The notes under the pieces: model-generated | Seen by the model: the letters and a program-made list of their open reading frames with translations, nothing else | Database searches by the model: none | What the model was told of the DNA's origin: nothing | Part shown: positions 17,893 through 28,870 of the stretch, in pieces | Numbering within the stretch: the first letter of the stretch is position 1 | Layout of the letters: every line of letters starts with the position of its first letter | Position numbers and translations under genes: made by a program | DNA from: Meandrina meandrites | Taxonomy: Eukaryota; Cnidaria; Anthozoa; Scleractinia; Meandrinidae | Assembly: GCA_963693305.1 (NCBI GenBank) | Contig: OY855913.1 | Location: 17,057,484-17,121,483, forward strand | DNA length: 64,000 nt | Direction: 5' to 3'

Positions 17893-18306
17893 AAAACCTC
17901 GTTCCCAGGGTCTCTCTCTCCCCGCCCCCAAGAGCGAGAGAAGAGAGAACCTGGGTGCGGCTGGTCACGTGATCTGGGTGACAAACCAAAACCGCAGGGA
18001 GGGTTGTTCCTCAACAAAATTTTGTCCACCGTACAACAAATACTATCGATTGATAAATTTTTTTCGGCGTTTGCACTGTATTGCACTGCGACATGACCGT
18101 AATGCAACATACCGGAGCCACGTGAAAAAAGTGTTTATTTTGGTGCCAACACTTTACGCTCTCCTGTAGGCTTACTATTGATAAAAGCAGTCTAAGCCGC
18201 CCTCCCTTCAACGAATTTTTTGTCACCACCCAAATTCTGGGTGGCACGTGACCAGCCGCAACCAGGGTTTCTCTCTTCTCAGAGAGAGACCCTGGGAACG
18301 AGGTTG
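17893..18306. mobile_element. 414-bp MITE with 9-bp target duplication
   Basis: CGCCCATAG flanks the segment on both sides (17884-17892, 18307-18315). The ends are inverted repeats (AACCTCGTTCCCAGGGTC and its complement) that continue for about 80 bases through CTCTCTCT and GGCTGGTCACGTG. It interrupts a satellite unit. A 9-bp duplication is typical of Mutator-like elements. Confidence 0.8.
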
Positions 18307-21300
18307 CGCCCATAGCCGTTGTGAAATTTATGATGACGTAATGGTCTTTATCTGGAACTTTGCTTGCGACATGTTTGGGCATGAATTAAACATTCTGCTA
18401 TTTGAACGCTATTAACTTTACACACAATAAAAAAATATATCCGCAACATTTTCCATACATTCTTGTTTCAATTTGTTTGTACTATGAGTGAAGGACTAGC
18501 AAAGTAATCACGCGAGTCACACAATCCGAAGTTTACGTTATCCCCCCTGCACGTTCAGGCACGCTCAATTGTATCGCAAATATTTAATTTTCCTTCAAAT
18601 CTCTGAACTCGCTTCGATGAAGCAGCCAATACCTTTTTTTAGTGTATTTAATGTTAGCTTCGAGTCCAACGCTTCGATAAAACCAAAAGAAAATATACTT
18701 TCTACACAATAAAGAAAACAATGTCCATAACATTTTCCGCACATTAATGTTTTAACAGCTTTTGGCGAATAAACATCACAGGTTGCGTGATTAAAAGTTA
18801 CGATCACAATTTAGCCGAGTGTTACGTTTTCCAAGGTTTACGTTATCCCCGGCTGTCTTATTAGCTTGGGGATTTTTCCTTTCTAATGACGTAACCCCTG
18901 CACGTTCGGGCACGCTCAATTGTTTACTTTAGCAAATATTTCATTTACCTTCAAATCTCTGTACCCGCTTCGATGAAACAGCCAAAGAATTCACTTTAAT
19001 TGTTTAAACTCGCAAATTTGCAAATAAATTAATGACAATCGCTTCTGGCGAAATTAACTTGCAAAGTAAACCCAATCTTATTTGTCACGTAGCCAAAGTG
19101 AAAGCTGCAACATCAGCGCATTCCATGGCTGACGTAATACCTTTTTTAGTGTATTCAAAATTCCCTTTCAATCCAACGTTTCCATAACCGCGCTTTTAAA
19201 AATTAACTCCATTTTTGCTCATTGACAACTTTCTCCCGCAAAAGTCACCGTTAAGATTAAGTTTTTTTGTACTATGAATAAAGGACCAATAAAGCAGTCA
19301 CGCGAGTCACACAATCCGTGGTTTACGTTATCTTCAGCTATCTTCAGCTGGTTTTTTCCCTACCAATGACGTAACCATTTCAAGTACGGGCACGCTCAAT
19401 TGTTTACCTCAGCAGATATTTCATTTTCCTTCAAATCTCTGAACTCGCTTCGATTAAAGCAGCCAAAGAATTTACTTCAATGTCCTAAACCCACAAGAAA
19501 TACTCGCAAAATTGCAAATAAATTAATGACCATCGCTTCTGGCGAAATAGCCTTGCAAAATAAACACGATCTTATGTGTCACGTAACGAAAGTGAAAGCT
19601 GCAACATCAGCGCATTCCATGGCTGACGTAATACCTGTTTTTAGTGTATTCAATATTCCCTTTGAATCCAACGCTTCAATAAGACCAAAAGAAAAACTAT
19701 TTCATACACAATAAAGAAAGCAATATCCGTAACATTTTCCATACGTTAATGTTTCAACAGCTTTTGGCGAATAAACATCCCAGGTTGCGTGATTCAGTCC
19801 CGATCACGATTTGGCCGAGTGGAGGTTTGCGTCTGGTCACCGACAAAATAAAAACAAGAAGTTGCTATAGCAACTTAAAACTGCGCTTATATTTTTGGCT
19901 AATTAACAGCTTTCTTTCTTAAAAGTCACGGTTAAATTTAATCTGTTTGCATTATGAGTAAAGGACAAGCAAAGTAGTCACGTTAGTCACACAATCCGAG
20001 GTTTACGTTGTCCCCGGCTATCTTTAGCTTGGGTTTTTTTCCGTTCTAATGACGTTACCCCTGCACGTTCGGGCACGCTCAATTGTTTACTTAAGCAAAT
20101 ATTTCATTTTCTTTCAAATATTTGAACCCACTTCAAGGAAATAGCCAAAGAATTCACTTCGATTGCCTAAACCCACAAGAAATACTCGCAGAAGAGGAAA
20201 CAAATTAAATTAATGACCGTCGCTTCTGCCGACATAAACATGCAAATGAAACACAATGTTATTTGTCACGTAACGAAAGTGAAACCTGCAACATCAGCGC
20301 ATTCCATGGCTGACGTAATACCTTTTTCAGTGTATTCAACATTCGCTTTGAATCGAACGCTTCGATAAAACCAAAAGAAAATATACTTTATACAATAAAG
20401 AAAACAATATCCGCAACATTTTCAGTACATTCATGTTTCAACAGCTTTTGGCGAACAAGTAAAGTAGTCACGCGAGTCACAAAATCAGTGGTTTACGTTA
20501 TTTTCAGCTATCTTTAGCTAGGTGGTTTTTTCCCTACTAATGACGTAACCCCTGCAAGTATGGGCACGCTCAATTGTTTACCTTAGCAAATATTTCATTT
20601 TCCTTCAAATATCTGAACTCGCTCTAATGACACAGCCAAATAATTCACTTCAATTGCCTAAACTCACAAGAAATACTCGCAAAATTGCAAATAAATCAAT
20701 GACCGTCGCTTCTGGCGAAACAAACTTCCAAAGAAAACACAATCTTATTTGTCACGTAGTGAAAGTGAAAGCTGCAACATCAGCGCATTCCATAATGACG
20801 TAATACCTTTTTTAGTGTATTCAATATTCGCTTCGATTCCAACGCTTCCATAAAATCCGAAGAAAATATATTTCATATACAATAGAGAAAAGAATATCCA
20901 TACATTAACGTTTCAACAGCTTTTGGCGAATAAACATCCCAGGTTGCGTGATTCAAAGTTCCAATCGCGAATTGGCCGAGTTGAGGTTTGGGTCTGGTCA
21001 CGGACAAAAAAAAAACGACAAAAAATAATAACAAGAAGTTGCTATAGCAACTTAAAACCGCGCTTATATTTTTGGCTAATAAACAGCTTTCTTTCTCAAA
21101 AGTCACGGTTAAATTTAATCCGTTTGCATTATGAGTAAAGGACTAGCAAAGTAGTCACGTTAGTCACGCAATCCGAGGTTTACGTTGTCCGCGGCTATCT
21201 TTAGCTTGGGGGTTTTTCCCTTCTAATGACGTTACCCCTGCACGTTCGGGCACGCTCAATTGTTTACTTAAGCAAATATTTCATTTTCTTTCAAATATTT

Positions 21301-21721
21301 GAACTCACTTCAAGGAAATAGCCAAAGAATTCACTTCGATTGCCTAAACCCACAAGAAATACTCGCAGAAGAGGAAACAAATTAAATTAATGACCGTCGC
21401 TTCTGCCGACATAAACATGCAAATGAAACACAATGTTATTTGTCACGTAACGAAAGTGAAACCTGCAACATCAGCGCATTCCATGGCTGACGTAATACCT
21501 TTTTCAGTGTATTCAACATTCGCTTTGAATCGAACGCTTCGATAAAACCAAAAGAAAATAGACTTTATACACAATAAAGAAAACAATATCCGCAACATTT
21601 TCCGTACATTCATGTTTCAACAGCTTTTGGCGAATAAACATCACAGGTTGCGTGATTCAGTCCCGATCACGATTTGGCCGAGTGGAGGTTTGCGTCTGGT
21701 CACCGACATAAAAAAAAATAA

Positions 21722-21935
21722 TAATAAATCCCGTGTAAAGCAAGAACCGCGCTCGGCCCATGGCCGCGCGGTTAATAAATCATGTGCAAAGCAAGAACCG
21801 CGCTCGGCCCATGGCCGCGCGGTTAATAATAAATCCCGTGTAAAGCAAGAACCGCGTTCGGCCCATGGCCGCGCGGTTAATAAATCCCGTGCAGAGCAAG
21901 AACCGCGCTCGGCCCATGGCCGCGCGGTTAATAAC
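21722..21935. repeat. 53-bp structured minisatellite, four copies
   Basis: Four tandem units of about 50-53 bases contain AAGAACCGCG, TCGGCCCATGG and CCGCGCGGTT, whose ends pair as a hairpin. Single copies occur at 17,662-17,714 and 23,126-23,182 in other satellite units, so the motif amplified locally. Confidence 0.85.
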
Positions 21936-23190
21936 AAGAAGTTGCGAGCAACTTAAAACCACGCTTATATTTTTTGCTAATTAACAGCTTTTTTTCCTCA
22001 AAAGTCACGGTTAAATTTAATCTGATTGTACTATGAGTAAAGGACTACCAAAGTAGTCACGCGAGTCACACAATCCGAGGTTTACGTTATCCCCGGCTAT
22101 CTTTAGCTTGGTGGTTTTTTCCCTTCTAATGACGTAACCCCTGCACGTTCGGGCACGCTCAATTGTTTACCTAAGCAAATATTTTATTTTCCTTCAAATA
22201 TCTGAACTCGCTTCGATGAAACAGCCAAAAAATTCACTAAACAAGAAATTGCCTGAACAAGAAATACTCGTAAAATTACAAATAAGTTAATGACCGTTTT
22301 TTTTGTTTTCTGGCGAAATAAACTGCCAAGTAAGCACGATCTTATTTGTCACGTTTCGAAAGTAAATGGTGCAACTTCTGCGCATTTTATGGCTAACGTA
22401 ATACCTTGTTTTACTGTGTGTTTAATATCTCCTTCAAGTCCAGCGCTTCGATAAAACCAAAAGAAAATATATTTTGTACACAATAAAGAAAACGAAATCC
22501 GAAACATTTTCCGTACAAAACACACGGTTAAATTTAATTTGTTTGTGGAATGAGTGAAGAACTAGTCACGCGAGTCACACAATCTGTGGTTTACGTTATC
22601 CCCAGCTATCTTTAGCTTGGTGGTTTTTCCGTACTAATGAGGTAACCCCTGCACGTTCGGGCACGCTCAATTGTTTACCTTAGCAAATACTTAATTTTCC
22701 TTCTAATCTCTGAACTCGCTTCGAAGAAACAGCCAAAGAATCCACTTTAATTGCCTAACCCCACAAGAAATACTCGCAAAATTGCAAATAAATTGATGAC
22801 CCTCGCTTCTGGCGAAATCAACTTGCAGAGAAGCTGATTTTAGTTGTCAAGTTGTCACTTAGCGAAAGTAAAAGCTGCAACATCAGCGCATTCCAATTCT
22901 GACGTGATACCTTTTTTTAGTGTATTCAACAACGCTTTGAATCCAACGCTTCGATAAAACCAAAAGAAAATATACTTTATAAACAATAAAGAAAACAATA
23001 TCCGCAACATTTTCGGTACATTAATTTTTCAACAGCTTTTGACGAATAAACATCACAGGTTGCCTAATTTCAAAGCCCCGATCACGATTTGGACGAGTGG
23101 AGGTTTGCGTCTGATCACCGACAAAAAAAATAATAAATCCCGTGCAGTGCAAGAACCGCGCTCGGCCCATGGCCGCGCGGTTAAAAAAAT

Positions 23191-25540
23191 CATTACTGGA
23201 ATACCAAACAGTTGTTGTTGCTTACTGTAAGTCAATGCTAGCAGGGGGTAACTATTTGCATTCACCTAAAATAATCGAAAGTGAACTCACCTCGCGTAGT
23301 CTTGAATTTTACATCTCCAAAGCTGTCTCCGCTTAGTGCATTCGATATTTATTCCACTGCAATATCTTGAACGCGCGGGGAAGAATTTGAAATAACTTCA
23401 AGAGCAATCAGTCTAGGCCTCTATACCTTCATTAGCTAGGAAACTAGAAGGCAAATCTCGAATTTCACCGTTTCGGTTTTTCGCATTTCTACCACTTATG
23501 CGACGAAAGAGGAAAAATTAAAACGTATAACGGTGTGTTTTTCCTTGTGGGCGTACGGGAACACGGGCGAACTCTGAACGTGAGATACGAGACAACTGCG
23601 ACGATAATTTGCGGGGAAAATTAGACTCAAACGGGGCACTCGCTTGCAAGGAAGAGCCGTTACACTCTTGGGTACCGGGATCTAACCACGAACTGGACGG
23701 ACAACAACAGCAACAACTCGGCTTGGATCCAACAGCAATTTATTCCAACTTAGTGTGTAATCGTAGTCTTCGATGTAATCCAAGAAATGTAATCGAAAAA
23801 GCTTTACAAATGCGGTTACTTATATATGATTCGTACACGCGTCTATTGTTAACAAAGTATAATAAGTGCGCTAACACCAAGATGTGAAAAGTGATTACAA
23901 GTCCTTTGAGGATAGCGCAACCTAATAAAAATTCTAACTTAACTTTCCGAGTTTATTGTTAAAAGTGTTCGTTGCTTGGCGGAGAAAGTTACAACTAAAA
24001 TTACACTAAATTAAAACTACCGAACGAAATTAACACTAGTGAATAGCTAATAAATGTTGAAGTGTTAACGAGCGGTTTCTTGCTGACCGATCGCGCCTCA
24101 AATATATTAAGTAACTAAAACATTAATTAAAGAAACTGGATGTGTCAACAAATGTATTCACAATTAAAACGCGACGAGTCAGCGACCAACAGGTAGTTAA
24201 TTAATCCTATTCAAGTGAACAGCAGAGGCGAAATCGGCACAAGACTCATTTAGCAAAACACTCCGAAACTAAATTAAATACTGAGAAAATGTAACACATT
24301 TTAGAAATGCGTCAAGCTCGGAACTCTTAAGTAATTTGCTACGGTAATAAACCAAAAGAACCGCTATTACTAAACATAAGTGACACAAAAAGTTCGGAAG
24401 TTAAAAGGAACGATCTATTATTTAAACTTTACGCCTTTTTATATTAAACGACCAAAATAATAGATCAACAGGTTATTTTTGGCTAATCAGGTGCTGCTGG
24501 CTTTTGTAAGTGTTTTTAAAATGCTAAATGTGGTTAAACAAAAAAATGACTGAAATACGGTAAATTCTCCGTAACAAACGGTAGAACTTTCAACTGTGTC
24601 CCATTCTTCCAGTCCCTACATGTTTATGGGCCAAAACCTTCGCGTTTAAAGACGATATTCAACCAAAATGTTTACAATAATTTGACTGGAGCAAGCGTTT
24701 CCGAGAAATGGTTCGACTGCGCATGTCATAAATTTTTCCCTGCTGATGTAATGCATACCAATCCGTGAGGCCCAAAATTGTAGAGACTGCCTATGCTCAG
24801 AAAAACTCTTAAAAAACACAAATAAATTTGCCGGTTAAAGGGTTAAAGACCTTAAATTTGAAAAACAACGTTCAGTTTGAAGCCTTAAAAGAAGAATGTC
24901 CATTCCATCTGGCCGCCAGCTTTTGATTATTGGACGTTTTGCAGAGTATTTTCTCGCTTCTGGCGCTTTAGTGGTGCAAACCTGCGGTGACATACACGAG
25001 CTGAATATTGAAATTGTGATTGTTGAAAGCGTTTGGGATTTTAATACCACTTCACAGGAAAAGCTTGAACTTTTCTACATCATTAATTTAAATGCTCGTC
25101 TCCCCCTTACTCCACGTGAGCGTTAGAGGCTTCGGTGAAAAGATGTTAGGTTCGCCGTGCCGTCCGCTTTCTTCCATCTTTGAAGATGTTACACAAACAA
25201 CAAGTTTGCAGAGCACTTTATTCTTCAGGTATGTCACTGACTTCAGTCTCTCCCTTTTCCGCCAAACAAAGCTGATAACATGTCTTCAAGTCGCTTTGCG
25301 TTTTAACCTTTGTATCAGCCGGTTTTCGCGGCAAATAAAGTTCACGAAATTCGCTAATTAACATTTGTAGTTTAATTTGTTTGCTCTCAAGACCTATTTC
25401 TTTGTTGTCGGACTTCCTTTCGCTAGAAATAGACAGGAAATCTTTGTGTTGTTTAGGAAAAAAGTTTCATAGCAAAAATTTACGACGAAAAGATTTCTCA
25501 AGTAGCGCCGGTAAAAGTTTTTTCGCTTGCAGGAACACAG
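23191..25540. other. Intergenic region, no gene recognised
   Basis: About 2.3 kb without a convincing gene. The longest frames (for example 23,609-23,887 plus, 24,896-25,126 plus) have no motif and low-complexity starts. A CAACAACAGCAACAACT stretch lies at 23,700-23,719. Confidence 0.4.
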
Positions 25541-25548
25541 CGGGCGAT

Positions 25549-25586
25549 CCCGAGCGGTCAAGATGGCTCCATCTTGACCGCTCGGG
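25549..25586. repeat. 18-bp perfect hairpin with 2-base loop
   Basis: CCCGAGCGGTCAAGATGG pairs exactly with its complement across a CT loop. A third, degraded half-copy (CATCTTGACCGCTC) lies at about 25,614. Likely the core of a small foldback element. Confidence 0.85.
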
Positions 25587-26483
25587 TAGCCAATCAGAGC
25601 ACGAGATTCGCTTCATCTTGACCGCTCACGGAGCTAGTCATATAATAATTGCCGTTATATCGCTACATCGGCCCATATTACAACTAAACATTTGGTCTCA
25701 AAGTAGGCCCAATTTTAGAATTTTTGGGAACTCGCTCCGTCTCCGCATGTCCGCCATTTTTAACGCTTTCGTTCGATCATGATTGAAACTACCTCGTGAG
25801 GTTGTTTCAGTCATGCTCAAAATAGACATGTTTCGATCATGATTCGCACAACGCACCATCTGATGTGAACACTTTTCATAGCAAAACATGTTTCATTTGC
25901 GATCAGACTAATCATATTTCAGCTTATTTCGGCTTAGTGTGAACAAAGCATAAGACCGATGGTCCAAATCTTGCCTTCACATTTAGCAACCATGTCCCCA
26001 GGGCATGTCCCAACAGTTAAAAAAAAAATTATGTGAAGGATTTGGCAGCTCATCGAACGAATCCTTGACCAAGGTTGGAAAAACTTTACGACCTCTAAAA
26101 CCACTAGACAAATAGTTTAGAATAGACGTCATGAGTTTTGTAGCTTTATGCAAGGATACAAATTAAAAACCCGAAAAATGTTGTACGCAAATTATGTTTC
26201 ACCAAACGTTTCAGTGCTGGCGGATTTCTTAACACTGCTGTCAGTGTTCAACGAAAGACTGCTCATTATATCGAACGTACCGTTACAAGACGACCCGAAC
26301 AAGGGCTGTGCATGCAAACAAGACTCAACACCAAAAGCCTCTCTGTTGCAAATGTAGAAATATTAAACTCGAAGCACTTTCACTTCATCATCACACGATT
26401 TTTTTTCTTGTTAAAGACGTTTTCCTTGGCGGGGTGGAAGCTGAATGAGAATTGACTGACCAGACATGTAAAGATTCCATAGA

Positions 26484-26768
26484 TCACTGTGGCCCTTGTT
26501 TCCGTCTAGTCGAACCTCGATGATTTGAACGACGTTTTTGGCAACTACATGGCGCTGAGTGACGACCAGAAATAGGAGGAAACTCTTCTTTATTTTCATT
26601 GCTGCTACTAGGACGACTAGCAGTTTGCATGACAGACAAGGACTCCGATTTTAACCCACGGGTTTCAGTTGCTCGATGTAGCTTTCTGGCTGTAGTTTCT
26701 GAGGACGTCTGATCAGAAACTCTCCCGCCACGTTCAGTTTCGTCATTCATACTTGGTTGACGGGGTGT
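26484..26768 (-). CDS. Possible terminal exon of an unrecognised gene
   Basis: On the minus strand a polypyrimidine tract and CAG (acceptor, last bases 26,769-26,771) precede an open frame of about 94 residues ending at a TGA. The peptide is polar (Arg, Ser, Glu, Thr) and disordered in character, with a CSCQ cluster. No donor partner or homologue can be seen by eye. It may be a real last exon or a chance frame after a good acceptor. Confidence 0.25.
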   Translation of the reverse strand, partial: TPRQPSMNDETERGGRVSDQTSSETTARKLHRATETRGLKSESLSVMQTASRPSSSNENKEEFPPISGRHSAPCSCQKRRSNHRGSTRRKQGPQ

Positions 26769-27425
26769 CTGAAATGCAGGGCAGAAAAATGGAGATGCTA
26801 CAATTTAGTGTCAGCGTAATATACCTCCCATGTCGACATGAAAAGTGTGAAAAGTTACCGAACTATGACTGCCTATACAATGACAAGGTAAGCCTCTGAT
26901 AAGGGACGTTCTATTTGTCTTTATCTTTTCTGAAATGCTACTACTTGAGAGCCTCAGTCTTTTTCTTTTTCTTCGCATTTAAATTTCAATTGTAATCTAG
27001 TTAACGGTCCCTTCTGAAGATGTATGTTGTAGCATACGAAACGTCAAGTTTTTAAAATCAAAGTTTTTTCCGACATGCGTTGTCTTGTTATGTTTGTCAC
27101 CGCAATGTGTTTATTATTTCTACTAATTTGTTCAAATTTATTTGTCGAGGTGTTCGGTTTTACAAGTAGGTTCTTGTTGCATAATTCATTTTCTGAGTTT
27201 CAGCGATTTAGCAAAAGAAAAGAGTTCATGTTTAACCAATCGGTTATAAGCTGCTAAGCTTCTTGTTAATTAAATTCTTAAAATAACATTCTAACCTTTG
27301 TGATAAGATTCTAGCCAACGTGAAAAGCCTTTTCATAAGTCTTTCGATTATCCTCGATTTTAATACAGACACAAGGCCTTAAAGTATTAATACAATGTAT
27401 AAAAAAACCGAAAGAGAGGAATTAT

Positions 27426-28121
27426 CACAGGGGACCCAGACAAACTGCTTGTGTGCACATTAGCATTTTGTGTGCATTAGCATTTTTATAGCAAATGTAT
27501 AGGACTTACAGATCGGCTCGCAGAATGGCGTGTAATAACGTAAAATATGAACAAATACATGCTAAATAAACGTAAGTTTATCTTACGAGTTCTGTGGTGT
27601 GGTTCTTTTGGCTCGAAATTGCGAATTTGAGCGGTTTGAAGGATTTTGCGTTCGCTGCTTACTACACATATGAAAGGGTGAAAACTCCAACAGCTCCAAA
27701 TTCGAACAGCTCCAGCGCCGAGGCGATTTTCGACCAGAAAATCCCATCGCACAGCTTTCAATCTAAGCAACATGTAAGAGGAAGGTTTGAGGAATCTTCT
27801 CGTATTGTTCGATCGAAAATTCATCCAAAGGGCCCAGAGCTAGCCTTCGAACAAAAACGGCTAACCAAAAATTTTAAGCCGTCCGAATGCGTAGCGACAA
27901 AAAGTTGTGCCGAAGGGAATTGCTATTCCCTAGCCTCTTTCAGATTGGATACAATTAAACAATGGTCGTTCAAGATTTCGTCCCGTGGATAGGTGGGCAA
28001 AGGCAAAATCAATACTCACTAGCATGGGTTGTGATGTCAATGGTCCGACACAACCCAGAAAAATGCTAATGCACACAAAAATGCTAATGTGCACACAAAC
28101 AGTTTGTCTGGGCTCCCTGTG
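27426..28121. mobile_element. 696-bp inverted-repeat element with 7-bp direct flanks
   Basis: Ends CACAGGG-x2-CCCAGACAAAC and their complement bound the segment. GAATTAT flanks both sides (27419-27425, 28122-28128). Inverted similarity continues for about 60 bases (ATTAGCATTTT motifs). A second copy starts at 62,764 and is cut by another transposon at 63,010, which confirms the family. No transposase. Confidence 0.8.
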
Positions 28122-28504
28122 GAATTATATTTGATGATTTTACCTAGATTCGAAAAGCAGAAATGTCTGTCTAAAACGCAAAACAACAAGATGGCCCGAA
28201 GATTGACCTATTGCTGGCTTGCACTGTCACGCCATAAAAAAATAAATTAGAAACCGTTCAATGAAGGAAGCTAAGAAAATGAAATGTTATAAGAGACCTA
28301 CACTGGAACAACTTCTGGAACAAAGTCTCAGGTCTCTGTGATGCGCCGTTTCTGAGTTTCTGAGTCGCCAAAAAGCAATTAATGACGCGAAACGAGTTTA
28401 ATTTTTAATTAAAGCTCCAGAAAGTGACACGAGACACGGAGGCTCAGTGCTCTCAGTGTAATTACACTGTTTGCCAAGAACCCCAAAGGGGGAGCATAGG
28501 CGTA

Positions 28505-28560
28505 CGGGCACATTCGGACTTGGGGGAGGAGGGGGGGGGGGGGGGCGGGGATCTTCTTGT
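28505..28560. repeat. Poly-G tract of a dispersed repeat
   Basis: A G-run of about 20 with flanking GCATAGGCGTACGGGC recurs, reversed, near 33,985-34,035 (CCCGTACGCCTA), so both belong to one dispersed family with a variable homopolymer. Confidence 0.6.
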
Positions 28561-28870
28561 CCGAAAAAATTAAACAATGCCCGAATGCGTTAGCGTTGAA
28601 ATTGGGACATAAAGGCAATGAAATTTCAAGAAAAAGAAAAACCTTGGGAATTGTCACGTCTACTTAAACTGTTATAATTCCAAAAACAGTTATTTTGAAA
28701 CCTCACATTCTAATCCCCGGTATAGTCCGGGGATAAGTTCCGTCTGCAACGCAGGCTAACATACTCTATGAACTCTATTGACAAATTTACTCAATCTTGT
28801 TGAAATAAGAAACTTGTTTTAACAAGTGAATGTCTGCAAGAATCAAACAAAATCGGAAAATAGCGGCAAA

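Larger units (their letters stand above)
15692..23190. repeat. Degenerate macrosatellite, about ten units of 0.5-1.1 kb
   Basis: The block AAGGACTAGCAAAGTAGTCACG followed by GGTTTACGTTATCC recurs near 15,793, 16,774, 17,833, 18,490, 19,280, 19,959, 20,456, 21,137, 22,039 and 22,556. Units share further landmarks in constant order: TGACGTAACCCCTGCACG, a CAATTGTTTAC box, AATTAATGACCGTCGCTTC, TTGTCACGTA, TCAGCGCATTCC and TTTCAACAGCTTTTGGCG. Full units start with TTAAAACCGCGC and end with a short palindrome built on GTTGC. The copies differ by indels and one MITE insertion and have no conserved open frame. It may be a large satellite or a degraded tandem array of a non-autonomous transposon. Confidence 0.85.

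Noticed and set aside
21722..21935. CRISPR-like array
   Set aside because: Units are adjacent without unique spacers and the host is eukaryotic; it is a minisatellite.
15993..23230. Many 60-115-residue frames in the satellite, some alike between units
   Set aside because: They follow the repeat, shift frame between copies and have no conserved coding pattern.
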